Assembly: GCF_001665685.1 (NCBI RefSeq)
Contig: NZ_LZTB01000080.1
Coordinates: 1-64,000, forward strand
Length of the DNA stretch: 64,000 nt
Direction: 5' to 3'
Origin: Mycobacterium sp. 852013-50091_SCH5140682
Lineage (GTDB): Bacteria > Actinomycetota > Actinomycetes > Mycobacteriales > Mycobacteriaceae
Every line of letters begins with the position of its first letter. The first letter of the stretch is position 1. The notes below the pieces were generated by a model. The model did not search any database, was not told where the DNA came from, and saw nothing but the letters and a program-made list of their open reading frames with translations. The position numbers were made by a program, and so were the translations under genes. This document shows, piece by piece, positions 42,302 to 50,897 of the stretch.

Positions 42302-44185
42302 TCATGCGGCCGTTACAGCGTCATCGGCGAACTGCGTGTAGTACAGCTCGGCGTACCGACCGTCGCGGGCCAGCAGCTGGTCGTGGGTGCCGCGTTCGAC
42401 GATGCGTCCGTCCTCGACGACGAGGATGAGATCCGCGGCCCGCACCGTCGACAACCGGTGAGCGATGACCAGCGATGTGCGCCCCTCGAGCGCCTCGGCC
42501 AGCGCGTGCTGGACGGCGGCCTCCGAGGCCGTGTCCAGCGATGCCGTCGCCTCATCCAGCACCACCACCCGTGATCGCCCCAACAGCAGGCGTGCGATGG
42601 TCAACCGCTGCCGCTGTCCTCCAGACAGACGGTATCCCCGCTCACCGACAACTGTGTCCAACCCGTCGGGCATCGCCGCGACGACGTCGTCGAGCCGGGC
42701 CCGGCGCAGCGCCTCCCAGAGCTCGTCATCGGACGCATCAGGAGCGGCCAGTTGCAGGTTGGAGCGGATCGACTCGTGGAACAGATGCCCGTCCTGGGTC
42801 ACCATACCGACGGTGTCCTTGAGCGACGCGAAGGTCACGTCACGCACATCGACGCCGTTGAGAGTGATCGAGCCGCTGTCGACGTCGTAGAGCCGGGCCA
42901 GCAACGACGCGATGGTCGACTTGCCCGCGCCTGACGAGCCGACGAGCGCCACCATCTGCCCGGGGCGCGCGGTGAACGAAATGCCGTGCAGCACTTCGTC
43001 ACCGCCGCGGTCGTCCAACGTCGCGACCTCTTCGAGCGAAGCCAGCGACACCTTGTCGGCCGAGGGATACGAGAACCGGACGTCGTGAAACTCGATGGCC
43101 ACGGCGCCGTCGGGCACCGCACCGGCGTGCGGCTTTTCAGCGATCAGCGGCACGAGGTCGAGCACCTCGAAGACCCGCTCGAAAGACACCAACGCACTGG
43201 CGATTTCGACGCGTGCGTTGGCCAGCGCGGTCAGCGGCGCGTACAGCCGGGTCAGCAGCAGCGCCAGCGACACGACCGCGCCCGCCTGCAGGTGCCCGCC
43301 GATGGCCAGCACCCCGCCCAGCCCGTAGACCAGGGCCAGAGCCAGCGCCGACATGAGGGTCAACGAGTTCATGAACGTCGACTGCAGCATCGCCGTGCGC
43401 ACCCCGATGTCGCGCACGCGGTCGGCGCGCGTCGCGAACTCGTCGGACTCGCGGTCCGGGTCGCCGAACAGCTTGACCAGTGTCGCCCCGGGAGCCGAGA
43501 AGCGTTCTGTCATCTGGGTGTTCATCGTCGCGTTGTGTGCGGCCGCCTCGCGTGACAGCCCCGCCATGCGGCTGCCGATGCGGCGGGCGGGCACCACGAA
43601 CAACGGCAGCAGCGCCAGCGAGCACAGCGTGATCTGCCACGAGATGCTCAGCATCACCGCCAGCGTCAAGCTCAGCGTGACCACGTTGGCGACGATGCCC
43701 GACAGCGTGTCCGAGAACGCCCGCTGTGCCCCGATCACATCGTTGCCGAGCCGGCTCACCAGCGCCCCGGTGCGGGTGCGGGTGAAGAACGCGACGGGCA
43801 TGCGCTGCACATGATCGAACACCGCCGTGCGCAGATCCAAGATCAGGCCCTCACCGATGTTCGACGACAGCCACCGCGTCACCAGCGACACGGCCGCTTC
43901 GGCCAATGCCACTGCCGCGATCACCGCAGCCAACAGGACCACCGTCGACGCGGGACCGCCCCGTGTGATCGCGTCGACCACGCGACCGGCCAGCACCGGC
44001 GTCGTCACCGTCAGCAATGCACTGACCACGCTGACCGCGACGAACCATGCCAGCCTGCGGTGGTGACGTGCGGCGAACCGCCAGATGCGCGCCAACAGCC
44101 GTTTGTCCGCCAGCGTGCGCAGGTCGCCGCCGCGGGCATGCGCCTGCCGGTACAGCGTCTGCCGCGCCACTGATTCGATACTCAT
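42302..44185 (-). CDS. ABC exporter, probably homodimeric
   Basis: About 627 residues: six membrane segments (about 45-330) and an ATPase with Walker A GSSGAGKSTIA, signature LSGGQRQRLTIARL and complete Walker B VVVLDEATASLD, so both ATP sites would be active in a homodimer. It lies 38 bases upstream of the heterodimer pair. ATG 44185 follows a GTGAGG ribosome-like site; GTG 44194 is possible. A 20-bp near-perfect palindrome (44201-44220) before the gene suggests local repression. Substrate unknown, likely drugs or lipids. Confidence 0.9.
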   Translation of the reverse strand: MSIESVARQTLYRQAHARGGDLRTLADKRLLARIWRFAARHHRRLAWFVAVSVVSALLTVTTPVLAGRVVDAITRGGPASTVVLLAAVIAAVALAEAAVSLVTRWLSSNIGEGLILDLRTAVFDHVQRMPVAFFTRTRTGALVSRLGNDVIGAQRAFSDTLSGIVANVVTLSLTLAVMLSISWQITLCSLALLPLFVVPARRIGSRMAGLSREAAAHNATMNTQMTERFSAPGATLVKLFGDPDRESDEFATRADRVRDIGVRTAMLQSTFMNSLTLMSALALALVYGLGGVLAIGGHLQAGAVVSLALLLTRLYAPLTALANARVEIASALVSFERVFEVLDLVPLIAEKPHAGAVPDGAVAIEFHDVRFSYPSADKVSLASLEEVATLDDRGGDEVLHGISFTARPGQMVALVGSSGAGKSTIASLLARLYDVDSGSITLNGVDVRDVTFASLKDTVGMVTQDGHLFHESIRSNLQLAAPDASDDELWEALRRARLDDVVAAMPDGLDTVVGERGYRLSGGQRQRLTIARLLLGRSRVVVLDEATASLDTASEAAVQHALAEALEGRTSLVIAHRLSTVRAADLILVVEDGRIVERGTHDQLLARDGRYAELYYTQFADDAVTAA

Positions 44186-44200
44186 GAGCCTCACCGTAAA

Positions 44201-44220
44201 ACCTCAACAATTGATGAGGT
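44201..44220. promoter_or_regulatory. Palindromic operator before the ABC exporter cluster
   Basis: ACCTCAACAATTGATGAGGT is a 20-base palindrome with only one mismatched pair. It lies 15 bases before ATG 44185 and looks like a MarR- or TetR-type site. No regulator gene adjoins it. Confidence 0.7.
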
Positions 44221-44241
44221 CAACGACTTCCCGGGTGTGGC

Positions 44242-44802
44242 TCAAATGAAACCGAAGTAGCCGATCACCCCCGCCGCGGCGACCACGATCAGGGGGTTGA
44301 CCTTGGTAAACATGAAAACCGCAGTGCACACCGCCGTGACGCTGTACGCCCGCCAGTCATGGTCGGCGGCCCGGCTCATCACCAGCGAGGTGGCCAGGAT
44401 CAACCCGACCGTCAACGGCGCGAAACCCCTCTCGACCGCATGGCGCAGCTTGGATTTCTCGGCCTTCTGCCAGAACAACGTGACGACGTAGACGAACGTC
44501 GCGGCCGGTACCACCATGGCGATCATCGAGACCACGCCGCCGACGATCGCCGCGGGAATACCACCGGCCTGCAAACCCGCCCCGTAGCCGACCATCGACA
44601 CGATCAGGATGCTCGGGCCGGGTGCGGTCTGGGAGATCGAGAACAGGTCGGCGAACTGACTGTTGGTCAGCCAATGCCTGCCGTTGACGGCATGCATGTG
44701 CATTTCCGGCAACACCACGTTGCCGCCGCCGATGGACAGCAGCGACAGCATGCCGAACAGCCCGATCAGCTGCACATAGGTGGCCAGCGAGTGGCTGTTC
44801 AT
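44242..44802 (-). CDS. Short-chain chromate transporter family protein, second half
   Basis: 186 residues with about five to six membrane segments. The ChrA-type start YVQLIGLFGMLSLLSIGGGN, then FSISQTAPGPSILIVSMVGY, matches the single-domain (short-chain) CHR family. The start overlaps the end of the neighbouring ChrA gene (ATGA), so two half-size proteins replace one long bidomain ChrA and probably form a pair with opposite orientation. CHR proteins export chromate or related sulfate-like anions; the true ion here is not shown. Confidence 0.88.
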   Translation of the reverse strand: MNSHSLATYVQLIGLFGMLSLLSIGGGNVVLPEMHMHAVNGRHWLTNSQFADLFSISQTAPGPSILIVSMVGYGAGLQAGGIPAAIVGGVVSMIAMVVPAATFVYVVTLFWQKAEKSKLRHAVERGFAPLTVGLILATSLVMSRAADHDWRAYSVTAVCTAVFMFTKVNPLIVVAAAGVIGYFGFI

Positions 44803-45377
44803 GCCGCCGGCTTCTCGCGCACGCCGCGCGGCCACGCCCAGATCAGGCTGATCGGCGCCAAGATCGCCAGCGTCCCCAGCAACGGGAACCGCAACACGCC
44901 GTTGAGCACGAACGCCCCGGCGAACAACAGCACCGGCACCACGCCCGTCAGGCACTTCTGCCCGGTCTTGATCACCATCGTCAGTGTCAGGGCCACCGCG
45001 GCCGCCGACGCGCCGTGCAGCACCCCTTTGACCGCAGGCACCTCCTTGAACCGGAAGTACGCGAACGACAGCGCCAGCACGATCACCAGCGGCATGGCGC
45101 ACAGGCCGAGCACGGCGGCAGCGGCCCCCGCCATGCCCCGCATCTTGGTGCCGGCGAACACGGCCATGTTGACCTGGTTGGCGCCGGGCAGGATGCGGCA
45201 CATCGTCATCGCCGAGAGGAACTCGGCCTCCCCGAGCCAGCCCTTCTCGACCACCAGCACCTCACGCGACCAGGCCGAGAGCCCGCCGCCGAACGAGGCC
45301 AACGCGATGTGGTTGAACGTCCACGCCAGCTCGAACAGCGAGACCCGCTGTACTCCAGCGTCGAGCTGCTCACTCAT
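44799..45377 (-). CDS. Short-chain chromate transporter family protein, first half
   Basis: 192 residues and about six hydrophobic segments. The ChrA motifs are FNHIALASFGGGLSAWSREV and MTMCRILPGANQVNMAVFAG, which in the bidomain protein are the N-domain equivalents of those in the following gene. The start overlaps the end of the phospholipase D-like gene by eight bases. Together with its partner it should form the anion exporter. Confidence 0.88.
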   Translation of the reverse strand: MSEQLDAGVQRVSLFELAWTFNHIALASFGGGLSAWSREVLVVEKGWLGEAEFLSAMTMCRILPGANQVNMAVFAGTKMRGMAGAAAAVLGLCAMPLVIVLALSFAYFRFKEVPAVKGVLHGASAAAVALTLTMVIKTGQKCLTGVVPVLLFAGAFVLNGVLRFPLLGTLAILAPISLIWAWPRGVREKPAA

Positions 45378-46359
45378 GGACCAGATCTGGGTCGTGCGGA
45401 AAGTCGTCCTCGTGATGCTGCGAGGGGTCCAGCGGATCCGGCGGCTCGTAATGGTGCGAGGTTTCCCAGTCGGCGTCGAACACCTGGCTCAGTTGCCCGA
45501 CGACCGCCGGATCCTCGACGGTGATGCCGAGCTCGCGACGCAGGTCGAAGGCGCTGCGGTCGATGTTCATCGAACCCACCAGGGCCTGGTGGTCGTCGAC
45601 GATGACGAGTTTGGCGTGCACCCGCAGGTTCTTCTGCTTACGCACCTTCACCCCGAACCGGCGCAACGTCCGCAGTGAGGCGAAGGTGTCCAGGATGTCC
45701 CAGTCGCTGATGCCGTGCCTGCCGCCGCACAACACGTGGACGTTGACGCCACGGCCCACCGCCGCGGCGATGTGGTCGAGGATCACGGCGTCCACGTACT
45801 TGGGATGCTGGATGCGCAGCCGATGCTCGGCGGTGTCGATGAACTTCGCCATGTGATAGCGCGAATTCGAGTTGCTCCACAACAACCCGCGATAGACCGT
45901 TGGTTCCCATTCCGTGTGCGACCAGTCCGCGTCGAACACCTCGATGATCTGGGCCACCTGCACGCTGTCGGTGGTGATGACGCCGTAGTCGCGGGTGAGG
46001 CTGAAGTACTTCTCGCACAGGTTGAAAGTGGCCACCAGAGCGGCCTGCTCGTCGACCACGATCGACTTCTCGTGCGTCACATAGAACGTCGGATTGGACC
46101 ACTGGACGTTCACCCCGGCAGCGGAGAGTTGTTCGTAGGTCTCGTCATTCGCGCGGTCCCCGCCCGACCGCTGGGGGTTCAACATCACCCGCACCGCGAC
46201 CCCGGCCCGGTGCCGGTCGATCACCGCGGCCACCAACGACGGCTCGGTGAACGTGAACTGTTTTATGAGCAGCGAGCTCTGCGCGGACGAGATGAAGTCC
46301 AGGACCGGTTGCACACCGTCATCGGGTTGGACGATGAGCCGCGGCGACACAGGCAGCAT
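45370..46359 (-). CDS. Phospholipase D-like (cardiolipin-synthase-type) protein
   Basis: 329 residues with two HKD motifs, HEKSIVVD (about residue 94) and HAKLVIVD (about 249), each with an Asn/Ser set after it (ATFN, GSMNIDRSAFD). These are the two active-site halves of the PLD superfamily. No membrane segment is found, so a cytoplasmic or peripheral phospholipid transferase, hydrolase or nuclease is equally possible. It overlaps the chrA-type genes, an unusual pairing. It is divergent from prrA with 73 bases between. Confidence 0.85.
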   Translation of the reverse strand: MLPVSPRLIVQPDDGVQPVLDFISSAQSSLLIKQFTFTEPSLVAAVIDRHRAGVAVRVMLNPQRSGGDRANDETYEQLSAAGVNVQWSNPTFYVTHEKSIVVDEQAALVATFNLCEKYFSLTRDYGVITTDSVQVAQIIEVFDADWSHTEWEPTVYRGLLWSNSNSRYHMAKFIDTAEHRLRIQHPKYVDAVILDHIAAAVGRGVNVHVLCGGRHGISDWDILDTFASLRTLRRFGVKVRKQKNLRVHAKLVIVDDHQALVGSMNIDRSAFDLRRELGITVEDPAVVGQLSQVFDADWETSHHYEPPDPLDPSQHHEDDFPHDPDLVHE

Positions 46360-46432
46360 AAGGGCCGGATGCTAGCACTCAATGGTGTCGGCCAGACGTG
46401 CCTGCGCGAATCGGAGTACGTCATCGGGCAAG

Positions 46433-47149
46433 ATGGCGGGCATGGACAGTTCTGCCGGTGGGGGTTCCCCCCGAGTGCTCGTGGTGGATGACGACCCCGA
46501 CGTTCTCGCTTCGTTGGAGCGTGGGTTGCGGCTGTCCGGGTTCGACGTGTCGACGGCAGTCGACGGCGCCGAAGCACTGCGCAGCGCCACCGAAACCCGG
46601 CCCGACGCCATCGTGCTCGACATCAACATGCCGGTGCTCGACGGCGTGAGCGTCGTGACGGCCCTACGCGCAATGGACAACGACGTTCCGGTGTGCGTGC
46701 TTTCGGCGCGCAGCAGCGTCGATGACCGCGTCGCCGGGCTGGAGGCGGGCGCGGACGACTATCTCGTGAAACCGTTCGTGTTGGCCGAGTTGGTCGCCCG
46801 GGTCAAGGCCCTCCTGCGCCGGCGCGGCTCGTCGGCCACGTTCTCGTCGGAGACCATCCAGGTCGGTCCGCTCGAAGTCGACATCCCGGGCAGGCGCGCG
46901 CGGGTCAACGGCGTCGACGTGGACCTGACCAAACGGGAATTCGATCTGCTCGCGGTGCTCGCCGAACACAAGACCGCGGTGCTGTCACGTGCGCAGCTGC
47001 TGGAATTGGTGTGGGGCTACGACTTCGCCGCCGACACCAACGTCGTCGACGTGTTCATCGGCTATCTGCGCCGCAAGCTGGAGGCCGGCGGTGCGCCGAG
47101 GCTGCTGCACACCGTGCGCGGGGTGGGCTTCGTGTTGAGGACCCAGTAG
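46433..47149 (+). CDS. prrA: Two-component response regulator PrrA
   Basis: 238 residues, OmpR/PhoB family. Receiver domain about 12-125 with the acidic pair VDDDPD, phosphorylated Asp in VLDINMPVLDG and conserved Lys in YLVKPF. Winged-helix output domain about 140-238 (LTKREFDLLAVLAEHKTAVL, NVVDVFIGYLRRKLE, HTVRGVGFVLR). Nearly identical by eye to M. tuberculosis PrrA, an essential regulator reported to control respiration and lipid genes. ATG 46433 gives an N terminus MAGMD like MGGMD of that protein; ATG 46442 is the alternative. The 33-bp tandem repeats follow after four bases. Confidence 0.94.
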   Translation: MAGMDSSAGGGSPRVLVVDDDPDVLASLERGLRLSGFDVSTAVDGAEALRSATETRPDAIVLDINMPVLDGVSVVTALRAMDNDVPVCVLSARSSVDDRVAGLEAGADDYLVKPFVLAELVARVKALLRRRGSSATFSSETIQVGPLEVDIPGRRARVNGVDVDLTKREFDLLAVLAEHKTAVLSRAQLLELVWGYDFAADTNVVDVFIGYLRRKLEAGGAPRLLHTVRGVGFVLRTQ

Positions 47150-47153
47150 CGAC

Positions 47154-47251
47154 ATGACGAGCGCTTGCGCGAGGAATCAACGGCACATGACGAGCGCTTG
47201 CGCGAGGAATCAACGACACATGACGAGCGCTTGCGCGAGGAATCGATAGCC
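47154..47251 (+). repeat. Three tandem 33-bp repeats between prrA and prrB
   Basis: The unit ATGACGAGCGCTTGCGCGAG plus GAATCAACGGCAC is repeated at 47154-47186 and 47187-47219, and a third, slightly changed 32-base copy at 47220-47251 runs into the prrB ATG. Each unit starts with ATG and contains GAGGAA. Frame 47154 encodes a 31-residue repeat peptide (MTSACARNQRH units) ending at TAG 47247-47249. The prrB frame is open through the repeat. Confidence 0.85.
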
Positions 47252-48592
47252 ATGAGCGTGCTCACCCGGATCTTCCGCCGCACCCCGTCGCTGCGGACCC
47301 GGGTGGCGTTCGCGACGGCCATCGGCGCGGCCATCGTCGTCATCATCGTCGGCACCATCGTGTGGGTCGGCATCACCAACGACCGCAAGGAGCGGCTGGA
47401 CCGTCGCCTCGACGAGGCAGCCGGATTCGCCATCCCGTTCCTCCCGCGCGGCCTGCACGAAATCCCGCGCTCCCCCAGCGAACAGGACGCCGTCATCACC
47501 GTCCGGCAGGCCGGCGACGTCACCTCCAATTCGACGGTGATCCTGCCCGAGCTGCCTGCGGGCTACGCCGACACCGACATCGACGGCGTGCGCTGGCGCG
47601 TGCGTACGGTGCAGATCCCCGCGCCCGGGCCCATGTGGGTCGCAGTCGGGGCGACGTATGACGCCACCATCGCCGACACCAACAACCTGCACCGGCGGGT
47701 CATCGTGATCTGTGTGTTCGCCATCAGCGCGGCGACCGTACTGGGTTGGGTGCTGGCCGCATTCGCGGTGCGGCCGCTCAAACGGCTGGCCCAGCAGACC
47801 CGGCAGATCGACGCAGGTGACGAGGCACCCGACGTCGAAGTCCGGGGCGCCACCGAAGCCGTCGAGATCGCCGACGCCGTCAACGGCATGCTGCAGCGCA
47901 TCTGGTCCGAGCAGGACCGCACCAAGGCCGCGCTGGCCTCGGCACGCGACTTCGCGGCCGTGTCGGCACATGAGTTGCGCACGCCTCTCACTGCGATGCG
48001 CACCAACCTGGAGGTGCTGGCCACCCTCGACCTGCCAGACGAGCAGCGCAAAGAAGTGGTCAACGACGTCATCCGCACCCAGTCGCGGATCGAGGCGACG
48101 CTGGGCGCACTGGAACGGTTGGCGCAGGGCGAGCTCACGACCACCGACGACCACGTCACCGTCGACATCACCGAGCTGCTCGACAGGGCAGCCCACGACG
48201 CCAGGCGGGTGTACCCGGATCTCGATGTGTCCCAAGCCCCCACACCGACCGTGATCATCGTGGGCCTGCCGACCGGCCTGCGGCTCGCCGTGGACAACGC
48301 GATCGCCAACGCGGTCAAACACGGCGGGGCGACCCGGGTGCAGCTCTCCGCCGTCAGCTCACGCGCCGGAGTGGAGATCGCCGTCGACGACGACGGGGTC
48401 GGGGTGCCCGAGGAAGAGCGGACCGTGGTGTTCGACCGGTTCTCGCGAGGTTCGACGGCGTCGCGCTCCGGCTCAGGTCTCGGCCTGGCGCTCGTGGCCC
48501 AACAGGCCGAACTGCACGGCGGGACAGCCACTTTGGAGTCGAGCCCGCTGGGCGGCGCCCGGCTGGTGCTGCGACTACCCGGGCCGCATTAG
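47252..48592 (+). CDS. prrB: Two-component sensor histidine kinase PrrB
   Basis: 446 residues. Two membrane segments (about 22-45 and 155-178) enclose an exterior sensor domain; a HAMP linker (FAVRPLKRLAQQTRQIDAGD) follows; the dimerisation box has the phosphoaccepting His in SAHELRTPLTAM (about 243); the ATPase has NAIANAVKHG (N box), DDDGVGVPEEER (G1), and SGSGLGLALV (G2). It phosphorylates PrrA. I chose ATG 47252 because the first membrane segment then follows normally; starts inside the 33-bp repeats (for example TTG 47165) would add up to 29 repeat-encoded residues. Confidence 0.94.
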   Translation: MSVLTRIFRRTPSLRTRVAFATAIGAAIVVIIVGTIVWVGITNDRKERLDRRLDEAAGFAIPFLPRGLHEIPRSPSEQDAVITVRQAGDVTSNSTVILPELPAGYADTDIDGVRWRVRTVQIPAPGPMWVAVGATYDATIADTNNLHRRVIVICVFAISAATVLGWVLAAFAVRPLKRLAQQTRQIDAGDEAPDVEVRGATEAVEIADAVNGMLQRIWSEQDRTKAALASARDFAAVSAHELRTPLTAMRTNLEVLATLDLPDEQRKEVVNDVIRTQSRIEATLGALERLAQGELTTTDDHVTVDITELLDRAAHDARRVYPDLDVSQAPTPTVIIVGLPTGLRLAVDNAIANAVKHGGATRVQLSAVSSRAGVEIAVDDDGVGVPEEERTVVFDRFSRGSTASRSGSGLGLALVAQQAELHGGTATLESSPLGGARLVLRLPGPH

Positions 48593-48625
48593 CCCGGCGC
48601 GAGCACTGGGACGGAGTCCCGCCAT

Positions 48626-48665
48626 CGAGATTCGCGTCAGGGATGTGTCCCTGACGCGAATCTCG
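48626..48665. terminator. Perfect 18-bp hairpin between convergent prrB and FKBP genes
   Basis: CGAGATTCGCGTCAGGGA (48626-48643), loop TGTG, and the exact complement (48648-48665) form an 18-pair stem; with one wobble it reaches 22. It lies midway between the two stops and so can end both transcripts. A small GGGAC-GGA-GTCCC stem (48608-48620) precedes it. Confidence 0.8.
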
Positions 48666-48684
48666 GTGGAAAGTTGGCGGGGCG

Positions 48685-49047
48685 TCAGCGAACGGCGAGC
48701 AGATCGATGACGAAGATCAGCGTCTTACCCGAGAGGCGGTGGCCGGAGCCGGCCGGGCCGTATGCCTGCGCGGGCGGGATCACCAGCTTGCGACGGCCGC
48801 CGACCCGCATGCCCGGGATGCCGTCCTGCCAGCCCTGGATCAGCCCGCGCAGCGGGAACTCGATGGACTCCCCCCGATTCCACGAGCTGTCGAATTCGTC
48901 GCCGGTGTCGTACTCGACGCCGACGTAGTGCACCTCGACGTTTCCACCGGGCACCGCCTCGGCCCCGTCGCCGACCACCAAGTCGGTGATCTCAAGTTCG
49001 GCGGGGGCCGGGCCGTCCGGAAATTCGATCTCAGGTTTTGTACTCAC
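48685..49047 (-). CDS. FKBP-type peptidyl-prolyl cis-trans isomerase
   Basis: 120 residues, single FKBP domain. The pattern VEVHYVGVEYDTGDEFDSSW, FPLRGLIQGWQDGIPGMRVG, GGRRKLVIPPAQAYG and the end KTLIFVIDLLAV contains the usual aromatic active-site residues (Tyr, Phe, Asp, Trp, Ile, Tyr, Phe). No signal peptide. The GTG at 49047 (MSTKPEIEFPDG) is preferred; a longer reading would overlap the divergent gene. It acts as a proline isomerase/folding helper. It occupies the place held by the ompA-type genes next to prrB in M. tuberculosis (from memory). Confidence 0.92.
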   Translation of the reverse strand: MSTKPEIEFPDGPAPAELEITDLVVGDGAEAVPGGNVEVHYVGVEYDTGDEFDSSWNRGESIEFPLRGLIQGWQDGIPGMRVGGRRKLVIPPAQAYGPAGSGHRLSGKTLIFVIDLLAVR

Positions 49048-49078
49048 CGGACCAACCGTAGTCGGGCAGACTGGCCAG

Positions 49079-49327
49079 GTGGCCAAAGATCAGGACATCC
49101 TCGCCGAAGTTCACCGACTCGTCGCCGAGGAGCAGGAGCTGCGGGGAAAACTGCAGCGCAGGGAGATCGACGAGACCGAGGAGCGCCAGCGCCTGCAGTC
49201 GCTGGAGGTAGCCCTCGACCAGTGCTGGGATCTGCTGCGGCAGCGCAGAGCGTTGCGGGAGACTGGGCAGGACCCGCGGGAGGCCAGAGTGCGTCCGGCC
49301 GACGAGGTCGAAGGCTACCGAGGCTGA
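49079..49327 (+). CDS. Small DUF2630-like protein, Rv0898c homologue
   Basis: 82 residues starting at GTG 49079 with MAKDQDILAEVHRLVAEEQE. It is highly charged and almost all helix (LRGKLQRREIDETEERQRLQ ... LDQCWDLLRQRRALRETG), the short coiled-coil protein seen as Rv0898c (about 87 residues). Function is unknown; RQRRA near the end and the helix-turn-helix coiled-coil plan suggest a protein-interaction part. The gene adjoins the oxidoreductase gene after 13 bases, as in M. tuberculosis. Confidence 0.82.
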   Translation: MAKDQDILAEVHRLVAEEQELRGKLQRREIDETEERQRLQSLEVALDQCWDLLRQRRALRETGQDPREARVRPADEVEGYRG

Positions 49328-49340
49328 CAAGGCGAGGGCG

Positions 49341-50897
49341 ATGAGTGAGAAACGGTTCGATGTAGTCGTCGTCGGCGGTGGGCACAACGGCTTGGTGGCA
49401 GCGGCATACCTGGCCCGGGCCGGACGGCGGGTCCAGGTGCTCGAACGCCTCGACCATGTGGGCGGCGCGGCGGTGTCCGCCCACGCCTTCGACGGGGTCG
49501 ACGCCCGGTTGTCGCGGTATTCGTATCTGGTCAGCCTGTTGCCGCAGCGCATCATCGACGATCTGGGCGCCCGCATCCGGCTGGCCCGGCGCAGCTACTC
49601 GTCGTACACCCCCGATCCGGCCACCGGCGGTCGCACAGGCCTGCTCATCGGTCCCAACTCGACCTTCGCCGCGGTCGGCGCCCAGGCCGACGCCGCAGGC
49701 TTCGACGACTTCTACCGCCGCGCATCACTCATCACCAAGCGGATCTGGCCGACCCTGCTGCAGCCCCTGTGCACCCGGACCGAGCTGCGCAGCCAGGTGC
49801 TGGCCGGCCAGGACAGCGACGCCGCGGCGGCCTGGGAGGCACTGGTCGACCGGCCGATCGGTGCCGCCATCACCGACGCCGTCGACAACGATCTGGTGCG
49901 CGGGGTGCTGGCCACCGACGCGCTGATCGGCACGTTCGCCGACGTGGACGATCCGTCTCTCATCCAGAACATCTGCTTCCTCTACCACCTGGTCGGCGGC
50001 GGCACGGGCGACTGGGACGTGCCGATCGGCGGCATGGGTGCGGTGACCGGGGCGCTGGCTGCCGCCGCGGCCGGATTCGGCGCCGAAATCGTCACCGGCG
50101 CAGACGTTTACGCGGTCAACCCGGATGGCGAGGTGCGCTACCGCAAAGACGGGGCCGCACAACGGGTGGAGGCCGACGTGGTGCTGGCGAATGTGACGCC
50201 CACCGTCCTGGCGGGCCTGCTCGGCGAACCGGCGCCCGAGACCGCGCCGGGAGCTCAGGTGAAAGTGAACCTGATGCTGCACCGATTGCCCCGGCTGCGC
50301 GACGAGAGCGTGACGCCGCAGCAGGCGTTCGGCGGCACGTTCCACATCAACGAGACCTACAGCCAGCTGGGCAACGCTTACAAGACGGCGGCCGACGGCT
50401 CGGTGCCTGATCCCCTGCCGTGTGAGATCTACTGTCATTCGCTGACCGATCCCACGATCCTGTCCGAGCAGCTGCGTGCCGCCGGTGCTCAGACGTTGAC
50501 GGTGTTCGGCCTGCACACCCCGCACGCGCTGGCCTCCGGTGATCCCGACCGGATGCGGGACAGGCTCACCTCCGCTGTCTTGAATTCACTGAATTCCGTT
50601 CTGGCCGAACCGATTCAGGATGTCCTGATGGAGGACTCCGCGGGCCGGTTGTGCATCGAGGCCAAGACCACGGTGGATCTGGACGCGGCACTGGGCATGA
50701 CGGCGGGCAACATCTTCCACGGCGCGTTGCGCTGGCCGTTCGCCGAGGATGACGAGCCGTTGGACACCCCGGCCCGGCGCTGGGGTGTGGCCACCGCCCA
50801 CTATCGAATCCTGCTGTGCGGCTCCGGATCCCACCGCGGCGGTGCGGTATCGGGCATCGGCGGGCACAACGCGGCGATGGCGGTGCTGGAGGCCTGA
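49341..50897 (+). CDS. FAD-dependent oxidoreductase, phytoene-desaturase/PYROXD2-like (Rv0897c-type)
   Basis: 518 residues. N-terminal dinucleotide-binding motif VVVVGGGHNGLVAAAYLARAGR at residues 7-28 (HNGL is typical of the PYROXD2/CrtI-like group), ERLDHVGGAA next, and the C-terminal FAD motif LCGSGSHRGGAVSGIGGHNA. The middle carries the substrate domain. It may dehydrogenate or isomerise a polyisoprenoid or other lipid, but a substrate cannot be named. There are no carotenoid genes beside it. The stop codon lies in the first unit of a 26-bp tandem repeat. Confidence 0.87.
   Translation: MSEKRFDVVVVGGGHNGLVAAAYLARAGRRVQVLERLDHVGGAAVSAHAFDGVDARLSRYSYLVSLLPQRIIDDLGARIRLARRSYSSYTPDPATGGRTGLLIGPNSTFAAVGAQADAAGFDDFYRRASLITKRIWPTLLQPLCTRTELRSQVLAGQDSDAAAAWEALVDRPIGAAITDAVDNDLVRGVLATDALIGTFADVDDPSLIQNICFLYHLVGGGTGDWDVPIGGMGAVTGALAAAAAGFGAEIVTGADVYAVNPDGEVRYRKDGAAQRVEADVVLANVTPTVLAGLLGEPAPETAPGAQVKVNLMLHRLPRLRDESVTPQQAFGGTFHINETYSQLGNAYKTAADGSVPDPLPCEIYCHSLTDPTILSEQLRAAGAQTLTVFGLHTPHALASGDPDRMRDRLTSAVLNSLNSVLAEPIQDVLMEDSAGRLCIEAKTTVDLDAALGMTAGNIFHGALRWPFAEDDEPLDTPARRWGVATAHYRILLCGSGSHRGGAVSGIGGHNAAMAVLEA

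Noticed and set aside
40614..42341. 575-codon plus-strand ORF opposite the ABC exporter
   Set aside because: His/Arg/Gln-rich antisense frame; the minus strand carries all ABC motifs.
46452..46480. GGTGGGGGTTCCCCCC hairpin at the start of prrA
   Set aside because: It encodes the Gly/Ser/Pro linker of PrrA; a regulatory role is possible, but nothing beyond codon use supports it.
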